Positions 52,374 to 61,906 of a stretch of DNA of 64,000 nucleotides are shown here, in pieces (positions within the stretch are counted from its first letter, which is position 1; each line of letters begins with the position of its first letter). A program made the position numbers and the translations under genes. Origin of the DNA: Rhodobacter sp. (GTDB lineage Bacteria; Pseudomonadota; Alphaproteobacteria; Rhodobacterales; Rhodobacteraceae); NCBI GenBank assembly GCA_020637515.1, contig JACKKG010000001.1:1642501-1706500 (forward strand), read 5' to 3'. The notes under the pieces were generated by a model, which did no database searches, was not told where the DNA came from, and saw nothing but the letters and a program-made list of their open reading frames with translations.

Positions 52374-54494
52374 ATGCAGAACCAGTATCGTCTCGGCATC
52401 GACGCGGGCGGAACCTTCACCGATTTCATCCTCGCCGATCGCGACGGCACGCTGAGGATCTTCAAGGTCCTCTCGACGCCCCAGGACCCGACGCAGGCGA
52501 TCCGCAACGGCCTGGCGCTGATCGAGGACGAGACCGGCATCACCGCTGCCGAGATCGTCTCGAACGCGGATTTGTGCATCAACGGCACCACGGTCGGCCT
52601 GAACGCGCTGATTACGCACAATGGCGCGAAAACCGGCCTGATCGCCACCGCCGGGCACGAGGATTCCATCGAGATCCGCCTGGGGCACAAGGAAGACGGG
52701 TATCGCTACGACCCCGACTATCCGCCCGCGACCATGCTGGTGCCGCGCTATCTGCGGCGCGGCGTGCGGGAGCGGGTGATCTCGACCGGGGGGGTGCACA
52801 CGCCCCTGAACGAGGACGACGTGCGCGAGGCCTGCCGCCATTTCCTGCGCGAGGGTGTGGATTCGGTCGCCATCAGCTTTGTCTGGTCGGTGCTGCACCC
52901 CGACCACGAGCTGCGCGCCGCAGAGATCGTGCGCGCGATGATGCCCGGTGTCCGCCTGACCGTCGGCAGCCAGCTATACCCTCAGGTGCGCGAATACACC
53001 CGCACCTCGACCGCGATCGTCAACGCCTATCTGGCGCCGATCCTGCAACGCTATGTCGAGGCCGTGGACGGCTATTTCCGGGGTCTGGGGGCGCGCCAGC
53101 CGGTGCGTTACTTCCAGTCGAACGGCGGGCTGGCGCTGGGGTCGGTCGTGACCGACCAGTCGGTCTATGCGATCAACTCGGGTCCTGCCTCGGCGCCGCA
53201 GGCCGCGCTGTATCTGGGCGAGCCCTGGGGCCTGCGCGACATCATCACCGTTGACATGGGCGGCACGTCTTTTGACATCACGCTGACCCGCGACGGGCGC
53301 GCGAACGTGTCCAAGAACATCGACTTCCTGCGCTACCGCATCGGCATCCCGATGATCCAGGTCGAAACGCTGGGCGCGGGGGGCGGTTCGATCGGCTGGA
53401 TCGACGAGATGGGGCTGTTGCAGATGGGCCCCCAGTCGGCCGGGTCCGAACCGGGGCCGGCCTGTTACGACCAGGGGGGCGACCGGCCGACAACGACCGA
53501 CGCGAACCTGGTTCTGGGCTTTCTGAACCCCGACGGGCTGGTCGGCGGGCGGTTGCCGCTGAGCGTGGACAAGGCCCGCACCGCGATCCGCCGGCATCTG
53601 GCCGAGCCCTTGGGCATCAGCGTCGAACAGGCCGCCTATGGCATGTTCACCATCGTCAACAACAACATGGTCAACGCCATTCGCCGCGTCTCGGTCGAGC
53701 GTGGCTATGACCCGCGGGACTTCGTGCTGAACTGCGCGGGCGGCGCGACGGCGGCGCATATCACGGCGCTGGCGCGGGAAATGGGCATCCGGAAGGTGCT
53801 GATTTCCAAGCTGGCCTCGGGGTTGTGCGCCTTTGGGCAGATCATTTCGGACGTGAAATACAACCACATGGCCCCGGTCGCCGCGCGACTCGAGGGCGCG
53901 GATACGGCGGCGCGGCTGGACGCGGTGTTCAACCGCCTTGAGGCGCGCGGTCGCGAGGATCTCAAGGGCGACGGGTTCGCCGAGGACCGGATCGCCATCC
54001 GCCGCAGTCTGGACATGCGCTATGTCGGGCAGGTGCATGAATGCACCGTCGATGTCGATCCCTTCGCCATCACCGAGGCCTCGCTGGACCAGCTCAAGGC
54101 CGCGTTCCATGCCCGGCACGAGGACCTCTACACCTATTGCGAGCCGAACTCGGCGGTCGAGGTGGTCAATGTCGAAAGCGCCATCACCGGCCGCGTGGAC
54201 CGGCCCGGGCGCCTGCATCTGCCGGCGGGGCAGGGGGCAGAGCGCGCGCTCAAGGGTCATCGCCCGATGATCTTCGACGCCTCGGGCGCGGCGCTGGACA
54301 CGCCGGTTTACGATGGCGCGGCGCTGGGCGCGGGGGACCGCATCGAGGGCCCCGCCGTCATCCAGGAAGTAACGACAACCATCGTTCTGGAACCGGGCTG
54401 GTCGGCGGATCTGGACGCGAGCGGCGTCTATGTCCTGACGCTGGGTGCCGAAGCCGACCTCGCGGCCGCCGCCGCGCTGACCGAGGACGCCTGA
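52374..54494 (+). CDS. hyuA: Hydantoinase A / oxoprolinase family subunit (ATP-binding)
   Basis: A 706-residue ASKHA-fold subunit that phosphorylates the ring amide. The phosphate-1 motif is LGIDAGGTFTDFILAD (residues 6-21); NGTTVGLNALITHNGAKTGLIAT near 75; phosphate-2 DMGGTSFDITLTRDG near 300; GAGGGSIGWID and GPACYDQGGDRPTTTDANLVLGFL near 340-380. NCAGGATAAHITALAREMGI follows, then a C-terminal beta domain. It starts 81 bp after hyuB. In caprolactamase and 5-oxoprolinase the pair acts as one enzyme. Confidence 0.95.
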   Translation: MQNQYRLGIDAGGTFTDFILADRDGTLRIFKVLSTPQDPTQAIRNGLALIEDETGITAAEIVSNADLCINGTTVGLNALITHNGAKTGLIATAGHEDSIEIRLGHKEDGYRYDPDYPPATMLVPRYLRRGVRERVISTGGVHTPLNEDDVREACRHFLREGVDSVAISFVWSVLHPDHELRAAEIVRAMMPGVRLTVGSQLYPQVREYTRTSTAIVNAYLAPILQRYVEAVDGYFRGLGARQPVRYFQSNGGLALGSVVTDQSVYAINSGPASAPQAALYLGEPWGLRDIITVDMGGTSFDITLTRDGRANVSKNIDFLRYRIGIPMIQVETLGAGGGSIGWIDEMGLLQMGPQSAGSEPGPACYDQGGDRPTTTDANLVLGFLNPDGLVGGRLPLSVDKARTAIRRHLAEPLGISVEQAAYGMFTIVNNNMVNAIRRVSVERGYDPRDFVLNCAGGATAAHITALAREMGIRKVLISKLASGLCAFGQIISDVKYNHMAPVAARLEGADTAARLDAVFNRLEARGREDLKGDGFAEDRIAIRRSLDMRYVGQVHECTVDVDPFAITEASLDQLKAAFHARHEDLYTYCEPNSAVEVVNVESAITGRVDRPGRLHLPAGQGAERALKGHRPMIFDASGAALDTPVYDGAALGAGDRIEGPAVIQEVTTTIVLEPGWSADLDASGVYVLTLGAEADLAAAAALTEDA

Positions 54495-54495
54495 G

Positions 54496-55221
54496 ATGGC
54501 GCTGGCGCTGGACCGGGTGGGGGTCGCCTTTGGCGGCTTCCAGGCCCTGAACGACGTGTCCCTGACCGTCGCGCCGGGGCAGGTGGTGGGTCTGATCGGC
54601 CCCAACGGAGCGGGCAAGACGACCTGCGTCAACACCCTGACCGGGTTCCAGCGCCCCTCGACGGGCCGGGTTCTGCTGGGCGGGCGCGACGTCTCGCGCC
54701 TGGCCGCGCCGGCGATGCGGCGCGCGGGCGTGGCGCGCACCTTTCAGGCCGGGCGGCTGTTCGCGGGGCTGGATGTCCTGGACAATCTGGCCTGCACCGG
54801 CGTCGGGCTGGGATTGCGCCGCGCCCGCGCCGAACACGAGGCCGAGGCGCTGATGGACTGGATGGGCATCCGCGCGCTGCAAAGCCGGGGCGCGGCGGGC
54901 CTGCCCTATACCGACGAACGCCGCGTGGCGATTGCCCGCGCGCTGATGGGTGCCCCGCGGTTCCTGCTGCTCGATGAACCCGCCGCCGGCATGTCGGACC
55001 CCGAGGCCGCCGATCTGGCCGCGCTGATCCGCCGCATCGCGACAGAGCGCGGCATCGGCTGCCTGCTCATCGAACACAACGTGGGATTGGTGCTGTCGGT
55101 CTGCGCGGATGTCGTGGTGCTGGATGGCGGCCAGGTGATCGAACACGGCGACCGTGCGGCGATCCTGGCCAGCCGCGCGGTGCGCGCCGCCTATCTGGGC
55201 ACGGCCGAGGTGGCGGCATGA
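54496..55221 (+). CDS. livG: Branched-chain-amino-acid-type ABC ATPase (LivG)
   Basis: A 241-residue ATPase of the HAAT importer family. Walker A GPNGAGKTT (about 35-43); a signature variant LPYTDERRVAIARALMGAPRFLLLDEPAAGMSDPE replaces the usual LSGGQ, with PYTDERR instead, which is common in LivG; Walker B FLLLDEPAAG. It starts one base after the hyuA stop and overlaps livF by four bases. The substrate is set by the binding protein downstream. Confidence 0.93.
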   Translation: MALALDRVGVAFGGFQALNDVSLTVAPGQVVGLIGPNGAGKTTCVNTLTGFQRPSTGRVLLGGRDVSRLAAPAMRRAGVARTFQAGRLFAGLDVLDNLACTGVGLGLRRARAEHEAEALMDWMGIRALQSRGAAGLPYTDERRVAIARALMGAPRFLLLDEPAAGMSDPEAADLAALIRRIATERGIGCLLIEHNVGLVLSVCADVVVLDGGQVIEHGDRAAILASRAVRAAYLGTAEVAA

Positions 55222-55937
55222 GCAAGCTCGGCGTGTTCGACATAGCCGTGCGCTATGGCAAGCTGACCGCCGTCACCGGCGCCAGCTTCACCCTGTCCGA
55301 GGGCGCCCGCGTCTTTCTGACCGGGCCGAACGGGGCCGGCAAATCCTCGCTGCTGGGGGCGATCGCGGGAGCGGTGCGCACGGCGCATGGCCGCGTCGAG
55401 ATCGACGGCGAGATCGTCTCGGGCCGTGGCGCCGAGGACATCGCGCGCCACGGCCTGTCGATGGTGCCCGAGGGGCGGCGCATTTTCGCAGGGCTCAGCG
55501 TGCGCGAGAACCTGCTGGTGGGCACCGGCATCCGCCCCGACCGCGAGGCCGTGGCCGAGGATCTCGAGACCGTCTATGCCGCCTTTCCGATCCTGGCCGA
55601 GCGGCGCCATGCGCCGGCCGGTGCGCTGTCGGGGGGGCAGCAACAGATGCTGGCGATCAGCCGCGCGCTGATGACCAACCCGTCGCTGATGCTGGTCGAT
55701 GAACCCTCGCTGGGGCTGGCGCCCAAGGTGGTGGACGAGGTCTACGAGCGCCTCTGCGCGTTGCAGGACCTGCGCCGCCTGACGCTGCTGATCGTCGAAC
55801 AGAGCGCAACCCGCGCCGCGCGCGTGGGTGGGCGGATGCTGCTGATGCGCGGCGGGCGGATCGTGGCCGATGGCGATGCCGCAGCCTTTGCCGCCGACGA
55901 CCTGCTGGCCGAGGCCTATTTCGGAGACCCCGCATGA
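55218..55937 (+). CDS. livF: Branched-chain-amino-acid-type ABC ATPase (LivF)
   Basis: A 239-residue ATPase: Walker A GPNGAGKSS (about 36-44), the LivF-type ARHGLSMVPEGRRIFAGLSVRENLLVG, signature LSGGQQQMLAISRALMTNPSLMLVDEPSLGLAPKVVDEV. Partner of LivG in the heterodimeric nucleotide-binding pair. Starts within the livG stop (ATGA) and overlaps livH by four bases. Confidence 0.95.
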   Translation: MSKLGVFDIAVRYGKLTAVTGASFTLSEGARVFLTGPNGAGKSSLLGAIAGAVRTAHGRVEIDGEIVSGRGAEDIARHGLSMVPEGRRIFAGLSVRENLLVGTGIRPDREAVAEDLETVYAAFPILAERRHAPAGALSGGQQQMLAISRALMTNPSLMLVDEPSLGLAPKVVDEVYERLCALQDLRRLTLLIVEQSATRAARVGGRMLLMRGGRIVADGDAAAFAADDLLAEAYFGDPA

Positions 55938-56842
55938 CCCTGCAACTGCTGTTCGACGCCCTGTCGCTGGGCGGGATCTATGCCATCGCCGCGCTGGGCA
56001 TCGCGCTGATCTTCGGCGTGATGAAGCTGGTGAACTTTGCCCATGGCCAGTTCATCGCCTGCGCCGTCTTTGCGCTGATCGTGCCCTCTGCCGATGCCAT
56101 CGCCACGCTGGGCATCGGCGCCTTGCCCGCGCCCCTGCTGATCCCGGTGGTGCTGGCGCTGGGCGCGGGGCTGGCCGTCGCCGCCGAGGCCCTTGTGTTC
56201 CGCCCCTTGCGCCATGCCTCGCCCGTGTCGCTGATGGTGGCCAGTTTCGCGCTGGGTGTGCTGCTGCAAAACCTGCTGCTGGTCACCTATGGCGGGCGGC
56301 CCAAGGCGCTGAGCCTCTGGGCGGGGCTGGGCGCGCCGGTGCCGGTGCTCAGCGCGCAGGTGCCCTTGCTGCAACTCATCGTCATCGGCGCTGTGGCCGT
56401 GATCCTGGTCGCGCTGGCGCTGATGCTGAAACGCAGCCGACTGGGGCTGGAAATGCGCGCCGCCGCCGAGGATTTCGGCATGGCCCGCCTGCTGGGCGTG
56501 CGCGCGAACCGCGTCATCGCCGGCGCCTTTGCGCTGTCGGGGGCGTTGGCGGCCGTGGTGGCGCTGGTGCTGGTCGCGCAGACCGGCGTCGCCGATGTGC
56601 GCATGGGCGGCGCGATCATGCTGATCGCCTTCATCGCGACGGTGGTGGGCGGCATGGGCAGCCTGACGGGCGCCGTCGCGGCGGGGCTCATGCTGGGCGC
56701 GGTCTCGGCCGCGCTGCAAGCCTTCCTTCCGCCCGAGGCCCGGCCGTTCCGCGACGCCTTTCTCTACGCGCTCGTCATCCTTGTCCTGCTGATCCGTCCG
56801 CAGGGGCTGTTTGCCCCCGCCGGCGCCAAACCGAGGGTCTGA
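55934..56842 (+). CDS. livH: Branched-chain-amino-acid-type ABC permease (LivH)
   Basis: A 302-residue permease with about eight helices. LFDALSLGGIYAIAALGIALIFGVMKLVNFAHGQFIACAVFA at the N-terminus is the classic LivH opening, and MAARLLGVRANRVIAGAFALSGALAAVVALVLVAQ near 165-195 is the cytoplasmic coupling region (EDFGMARLLGVRANRV). Starts in the livF stop; livM follows after two bases. Confidence 0.94.
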   Translation: MTLQLLFDALSLGGIYAIAALGIALIFGVMKLVNFAHGQFIACAVFALIVPSADAIATLGIGALPAPLLIPVVLALGAGLAVAAEALVFRPLRHASPVSLMVASFALGVLLQNLLLVTYGGRPKALSLWAGLGAPVPVLSAQVPLLQLIVIGAVAVILVALALMLKRSRLGLEMRAAAEDFGMARLLGVRANRVIAGAFALSGALAAVVALVLVAQTGVADVRMGGAIMLIAFIATVVGGMGSLTGAVAAGLMLGAVSAALQAFLPPEARPFRDAFLYALVILVLLIRPQGLFAPAGAKPRV

Positions 56843-56844
56843 CC

Positions 56845-57897
56845 ATGACCACGATGCACCGCCTGCGCCGCCTGTCTGCCGCGACGACGCCCCTGATCCT
56901 GATCGCCGCGCTGGCGCTGCTGGTGGTCGCGGTGATGGTCCTGGGCGACCGCGCGACGCAACGGATGGCGACCGAGGCCCTGATCCGCGTCGCGCTGGTC
57001 GCGGGGTTCTGGATCTTTGCCGGGAATTCGGGCGTCATCAGCTTCGGTCATGCGGCTTTCGCCTGCGTCGGGGCCTATACCTCGGCCTGGTTGACGCTCA
57101 GGCCGGCGATGAAGGGGTTGCTGCTGCCGGGCCTGCCCGAATGGCTGGCCCAAGCCCATTGGCCGGTGCTGCCGGCCGCCGTCGCGGGCGGGCTGGCGGC
57201 CTCGGTTCTGGCCCTGCTCACCGGGGCGGCGATCCTCAGGCTGTCGGGTATCGCCGCCTCGATCGCCACCTTTGCCTTTCTGGCGATGGTGAACGCGATC
57301 TGGTCGAACTGGACCACGGTCACCGGCGGCACCTCGTCCGTGGTCGGGCTGACGCGCTACGTCACGCCCTGGGTCGCGCTGGGCTGGGCCGGGGCGGCGA
57401 TCCTGGTGGCGGCGCTCTATGCGCAATCGGCGTCGGGCCTTGCGCTCAGGGCCAGCCGCGAGGACGAGGTGGCCGCCGCCGCGTCCGGTATCGACCGCTA
57501 TCGCCACCGCCTGCTGGCCTATGCGTTGTCGGCATTCTTCTGCGGCGCGGGCGGCGCGCTGGCGGGGCACGCGATCGGCGTCATCAACCCCGATGCGTTC
57601 TACCTGAGCCTGACGTTCCTGATGCTGGCGATGCTGGTCGTCGGCGGCATCGGCAGCCTGTCGGGCGCGGTGGTCGGGGTGCTGGCGGTGACGCTGGCGG
57701 GCGAAGTGCTGCTCAGGCTCGAAGGCGGGGTCAGCGTCGCCGGGGTGTCGTTTGCCCTGCCGCCGGGCTCGCAAGAGATCCTGATCGCCGCTGCGATGAT
57801 CCTCGTTCTGGTCTTTCGCCCCGATGGCTTGCTGGCCGGGCGCGAAATCACCCTTTCCGCCCGCCGGGTCGCCGGGCGGGAGCGCAAGCAGACCTAG
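56845..57897 (+). CDS. livM: Branched-chain-amino-acid-type ABC permease (LivM)
   Basis: A 350-residue permease with about nine or ten helices. GFWIFAGNSGVISFGHAAFACVGAYTSAWLTL (about 50-80) and the coupling region ASREDEVAAAASGIDRYRHRLLAYALSAFFCGAGGALAGH (about 205-245) identify LivM. A long central segment is more variable. Starts two bases after the livH stop. Confidence 0.93.
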   Translation: MTTMHRLRRLSAATTPLILIAALALLVVAVMVLGDRATQRMATEALIRVALVAGFWIFAGNSGVISFGHAAFACVGAYTSAWLTLRPAMKGLLLPGLPEWLAQAHWPVLPAAVAGGLAASVLALLTGAAILRLSGIAASIATFAFLAMVNAIWSNWTTVTGGTSSVVGLTRYVTPWVALGWAGAAILVAALYAQSASGLALRASREDEVAAAASGIDRYRHRLLAYALSAFFCGAGGALAGHAIGVINPDAFYLSLTFLMLAMLVVGGIGSLSGAVVGVLAVTLAGEVLLRLEGGVSVAGVSFALPPGSQEILIAAAMILVLVFRPDGLLAGREITLSARRVAGRERKQT

Positions 57898-57927
57898 ACC
57901 CAACATCAAGAACCGGGAGGAGACCCC

Positions 57928-59097
57928 ATGAACCGCCTTGCCCTGGGCCTTGCGCTGACCGCGCTGGCCGCCCCCGCACAGGCCGATATCACCATCGGTT
58001 TTGCCATTGCCCAATCCGGCTGGATGGAGGCCTACGACACCCCCGCGGCCACCGCCGCCCAGATCCGCATCGACGAGATCAACGCCGCTGGCGGCTTGCT
58101 GGGCCAGCAGATCCGCACCGTCACGGCGGACACCCGCACCGACCGCGCCGAGGCGGCGCGCGCCGGGCTGACGCTGCTCGATGACGGCGCGCAGATGATG
58201 GTCGTGTCGTGCGACTATGACTATGGCGCGCCCGCCGCACTGGTCGCCGAGGGCGAGGGGCTGAACAGCTTCTTCCTGTGCGCCGAGGACATCAAGGCCG
58301 GCGTCCAGGGCGTGGGTCCGAACAGCTTTTCCAGTTCGGTGCTGGCCGCGGTGCAGGGCGCGACGATGGCCGAATGGTCCCACGCCCGCCGCAACGCGCG
58401 CACCGCCTATGTGCTGGAAGACACGTTCATCGAATACAACAAGGGCATTTGCACCGGCTTTGACTGGATGTGGTCGCGCCTCGACGGTGCGCAGACGTTG
58501 GGCCGCGACACCTTCGTCAATTCGGATGCCTCGATCGCCAGCCAGATCACCCGCATCCGCGAACTGCCGCAGGAACCCGATGTCATCATGCTGTGTTCGG
58601 TCATGCCGGGCGCGGCGGCGGCGGTGCGCCAGATCCGCGCGGCCGGGATCCATTCGCTGATCCTGAACGGCTCGGCCGTCGATGGGTCCTACTGGCTCGA
58701 TGCGACGCCCGGCCTGTCGGGCTTTGCGCTGCCGGTGCAGGGTTCGATCTATGGCGATGACCCGCGCCCCGCGGTCGAGGCCTTCAACCAGGCCTACGAG
58801 GCCCGCACCGGTGCCCGCCCGGCCAGCCAGTATGCCTATCCGGGCTATGTGTTGATCGACTTGTGGGCGCGCGCCGTCGAACGCGCCGGCACCGTCGATG
58901 CCGCAGCCGTCACCGCCCAGCTCGAGGCGATGCGGGACGAACCCACGGCCTTTGGCCCGCGCGGCTTTGCCCCCGACCTGCACCACCAGAACACCGCGCT
59001 GATGCAGATCATCGAGATCTCTGACGGCACGCCCGCGCGCGTCGATGAATGGACGATCTCGCAGCCGGTTCCGCTGTCGGTGCTGCTGGCGCAATAA
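57928..59097 (+). CDS. ABC importer substrate-binding protein (LivK/amide-type)
   Basis: A 389-residue periplasmic binding protein (type I fold). Signal peptide 1-20 (LTALAAPAQA), then DITIGFAIAQSGWMEAYDTPAATAAQIRIDEINAAGGLLGQQIRTVTADTRTD, the usual start of Periplasmic_binding type 1. The binding pocket residues cannot be read for specificity; such proteins bind branched-chain amino acids, amides, urea or aromatic acids. GGGAGGAG lies before the ATG at 57928. Last gene of the importer; the hyu genes upstream suggest an amide or lactam. Confidence 0.93.
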   Translation: MNRLALGLALTALAAPAQADITIGFAIAQSGWMEAYDTPAATAAQIRIDEINAAGGLLGQQIRTVTADTRTDRAEAARAGLTLLDDGAQMMVVSCDYDYGAPAALVAEGEGLNSFFLCAEDIKAGVQGVGPNSFSSSVLAAVQGATMAEWSHARRNARTAYVLEDTFIEYNKGICTGFDWMWSRLDGAQTLGRDTFVNSDASIASQITRIRELPQEPDVIMLCSVMPGAAAAVRQIRAAGIHSLILNGSAVDGSYWLDATPGLSGFALPVQGSIYGDDPRPAVEAFNQAYEARTGARPASQYAYPGYVLIDLWARAVERAGTVDAAAVTAQLEAMRDEPTAFGPRGFAPDLHHQNTALMQIIEISDGTPARVDEWTISQPVPLSVLLAQ

Positions 59098-59104
59098 GCC
59101 CTGC

Positions 59105-59145
59105 GGCGCGCCCGGCCTGCGTTCCCGGGTGCGCCCTTTCCCCTC
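59105..59145 (+). terminator. Weak terminator or attenuator between the binding protein and gabT
   Basis: An 11-bp stem GGCGCGCCCGG/CCGGGTGCGCC with one G-T wobble and a nine-base loop is followed by a pyrimidine-rich tract ending TTTTT. It could lower read-through after the abundant binding-protein transcript. The T run is not immediately next to the stem, so it may only be an attenuator or a stabilising 3' end. Confidence 0.38.
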
Positions 59146-59169
59146 CCTTTTTCCCAGGATCCGACCCCC

Positions 59170-60459
59170 ATGACCGAGACCCTCGCCCATCGTCAGACCG
59201 CCGCCGTCGCGCGCGGGGTCGCCACGCGCCGCATCTACGCCACCCGCGCCGAGAACGCCGAACTCTGGGACGACCAGGGCCGGCGGTATCTCGACTTTGC
59301 CTCGGGCATCGCGGTGAACAACACCGGCCACCGTCATCCGCGCGTGATGGCCGCCGTCGCCAGGCAGGCCGAGGCCTTTACCCACACCTGTTTTCACGTC
59401 GCCCCCTACGAGGGTTATATCCGACTGGCCGAACGTCTGAACGCCGCCACGCCCGGCGATTTCGCCAAGAAGACGATGCTGGTCACCACCGGCGCCGAGG
59501 CCGTGGAAAACGCGATCAAGATGGCACGCGCCCATACCGGGCGGTCGGGCGTCATCGCCTTTTCGGGTGCCTTTCATGGCCGCACGCTGCTGGGCATGGC
59601 CCTGACCGGCAAGGTCGCGCCCTACAAGAAGGGCTTCGGCGCGATGCCGGCCGAGGTTCTGCACGCGCCCTTTCCGAACGCCCTGCATGGCGTGACCGAA
59701 GCCGATGCGCTGGCGCATCTCGACCGGCTGTTCGCGTCCTCGGTGGATCCCGAGCGGATCGCCGCGATCATCATCGAACCCGTGCAGGGCGAGGGCGGGT
59801 TCAACATCGCCCCGGCGGGCTTCCTGCGCGCGCTCAGGGCGATCTGCGACCGTCACGGCATCGTGCTGATCGCGGACGAGGTGCAGGCCGGCATGGCGCG
59901 CACCGGCCGCATGTTCGGGTTTGACCATTCCGGCGTCGCCCCCGATCTGGTGACCATGGCCAAGGGGCTGGCGGGCGGCTTTCCGCTGTCGGCGGTGACC
60001 GGGCGCGCCGAGGTGGTCGATGCCCCCGGCGCGGGCGGGTTGGGTGGCACCTACGCGGGCAACCCGCTGGCGGTCGCGGCCTCGCATGCGGTGCTGGACG
60101 TGATCGCAGACGAGGGGCTGTGCGCCCGTGCCGAAACGATCGGCGCGGTGATCCGCGCGCGATTGAGCCAGATTGCGGCGCGGCAGGGGATGGAATGCAT
60201 CGGCGATGTGCGCGGGCTGGGCGCGATGAACGCGCTGGAACTGGTCACCGACCGCACCACCAATGCGCCCGACGCCGCCCTGACCCAGGCCATTGTCGCC
60301 GAAGCCGAGACGCGCGGCCTGATCCTGTTGTCGTGCGGCACGCGCTACAACGTGCTGCGCCTGCTGCCGCCGCTGACGATCCCGATGGAGCACCTGCATG
60401 AGGCGCTGGACATCCTGGAAGCCGCGATCGAGGCGGCGACGATGAAACGGGTGGCCTGA
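59170..60459 (+). CDS. gabT: Class III omega-aminotransferase (GABA transaminase-like)
   Basis: A 429-residue PLP enzyme of class III. RRYLDFASGIAVNNTGHRHPRVMAAVARQAEAFTHTCFH opens it (about 38-78); TTGAEAVENAIKMARAHTGRSG binds PLP phosphate; the Asp is in ADEVQAGMARTGRMFGFDHSG (about 237-255) and the Schiff-base Lys in LVTMAKGLAGGFPLSAVTG (about 266). It moves the omega-amino group of GABA, 5-aminovalerate, 6-aminohexanoate or similar to 2-oxoglutarate. It precedes the aldehyde dehydrogenase by three bases. Confidence 0.95.
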   Translation: MTETLAHRQTAAVARGVATRRIYATRAENAELWDDQGRRYLDFASGIAVNNTGHRHPRVMAAVARQAEAFTHTCFHVAPYEGYIRLAERLNAATPGDFAKKTMLVTTGAEAVENAIKMARAHTGRSGVIAFSGAFHGRTLLGMALTGKVAPYKKGFGAMPAEVLHAPFPNALHGVTEADALAHLDRLFASSVDPERIAAIIIEPVQGEGGFNIAPAGFLRALRAICDRHGIVLIADEVQAGMARTGRMFGFDHSGVAPDLVTMAKGLAGGFPLSAVTGRAEVVDAPGAGGLGGTYAGNPLAVAASHAVLDVIADEGLCARAETIGAVIRARLSQIAARQGMECIGDVRGLGAMNALELVTDRTTNAPDAALTQAIVAEAETRGLILLSCGTRYNVLRLLPPLTIPMEHLHEALDILEAAIEAATMKRVA

Positions 60460-60462
60460 GCG

Positions 60463-61902
60463 ATGCCGGAGACCTGTCTCAACCTGATCGGCGGGGCCTG
60501 GGTCGCGGGGGATCACGCGGTCGAGAACCGCAACCCCTCGGACCTGGCGGACCTGATCGGGCTTTATGCCGCGGGCTCGGCCCAGGATGTGGCCCGCGCC
60601 GTCGCCGCCGCGCGCGCCGCGCAACCCCTGTGGGCCGCCGCAGGGCCGCAGGCGCGCGCCGATCTGCTGGAGCGGATCGCGCGCGGCATCGAGGCTCGGG
60701 AAACCGCTTTCGCGACCCTGCTGGCCCGCGAAGAGGGAAAAATTCTGCCCGAGGCGCTGGCCGAAACCCGCCGCGCCGCGCAGATCTTCCGCTTTTTCGC
60801 AGGCGAGGCGCTGCGCGTGACGGGCGATGCCGTGGACTCGGTCCGCCCCGGGGTCGAGGTCACGGTGACGCGCGAACCTCTGGGCGTCATCGGCCTGATC
60901 ACGCCCTGGAACTTTCCCATTGCCATCCCGGCCTGGAAACTGGCCCCCGCGCTGGCCTATGGCAACGCGGTGGTGTTGAAACCGGCCGATCTGGTGCCCG
61001 GCACCGTGCATTTGCTGGTGCAGGTGATCCAGGACGCGGGCTGCCCGCCCGGTCTGGTCAATCTGGTGATGGGGCCGGGCTCCATCGTCGGCCAGGCGCT
61101 GATCGAGGAACCGGGGATCGACGGGATTTCGTTCACCGGCTCGGTCGCGACGGGGCGGCGCATCGCGCGCGTGGCCGGCGCGCGGCTGCTCAAGGTGCAA
61201 CTGGAGATGGGCGGCAAGAACCCGATGGTGGTTCTTGACGACGCCGACCTGGATCTGGCCGTCGCCGCCTGTCTGAACGGGGCGTTCCTGTCCACCGGGC
61301 AACGCTGCACGGCCTCGTCGCGGCTGATCGTGCAGGGCGGCATCCACGACGCTTTTGTCGCGGCGCTGGGCCGGCAGATGCAGGCCCTGCGCGTAGGGCC
61401 GGCGCTGGAGCCCGACAGCCAGATCGGTCCTGTCGCCTCGGGCCCGCAACTGGCGTCGAACCTCGATTACGTCGCGCTGGCCGCGGACGAGGGCTGCGAC
61501 GTCATCGGCGGCGGGCGCCTGAACGGCGCGACCGAGGGGTTCTTTCAGGCCCCCGCGCTGTTCGTGAACGCCACCAACGCGATGCGCGTTTCGCGCGACG
61601 AGATCTTTGGCCCCTGCGCCGCCGTGATCCGCGTGCGCGACTTTGACGAGGCTCTGGCCGTTGCCAATGACACCGCGTTCGGCCTGTCCGCCGGGATCTG
61701 CACGGGGTCGCTGAAACACGCCACCGCCTTTCGCCGCGGGGCGCGGGCGGGGATGGTCATGGTCAACCTGCCCACCGCGGGGGTGGATTACCACGTCCCC
61801 TTCGGCGGCACCAAGGGCAGCTCTTACGGCGCGCGCGAACAAGGCCGTCACGCGGTCGAATTCTACACGACCGTGAAAACCGCCTATAGCTATGCGGGAT
61901 AG
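60463..61902 (+). CDS. gabD: Aldehyde dehydrogenase (succinate/2-oxoglutarate semialdehyde type)
   Basis: A 479-residue NAD(P)-dependent ALDH. VTREPLGVIGLITPWNFPIAIPAWKLAPALAYGNAVVLKPADLVPG (about 128-172) is the coenzyme motif; Glu in LEMGGKNPMVVLDDADLD (about 250); catalytic Cys in STGQRCTASSRLIVQ (about 285). The PAWKLAPALAYGNAVV wording is near 2-oxoglutarate-semialdehyde dehydrogenases as well as GabD, so the physiological aldehyde could be a C4-C6 omega-oxo acid. It uses the aldehyde made by the preceding transaminase. Confidence 0.93.
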   Translation: MPETCLNLIGGAWVAGDHAVENRNPSDLADLIGLYAAGSAQDVARAVAAARAAQPLWAAAGPQARADLLERIARGIEARETAFATLLAREEGKILPEALAETRRAAQIFRFFAGEALRVTGDAVDSVRPGVEVTVTREPLGVIGLITPWNFPIAIPAWKLAPALAYGNAVVLKPADLVPGTVHLLVQVIQDAGCPPGLVNLVMGPGSIVGQALIEEPGIDGISFTGSVATGRRIARVAGARLLKVQLEMGGKNPMVVLDDADLDLAVAACLNGAFLSTGQRCTASSRLIVQGGIHDAFVAALGRQMQALRVGPALEPDSQIGPVASGPQLASNLDYVALAADEGCDVIGGGRLNGATEGFFQAPALFVNATNAMRVSRDEIFGPCAAVIRVRDFDEALAVANDTAFGLSAGICTGSLKHATAFRRGARAGMVMVNLPTAGVDYHVPFGGTKGSSYGAREQGRHAVEFYTTVKTAYSYAG

Positions 61903-61906
61903 GGCG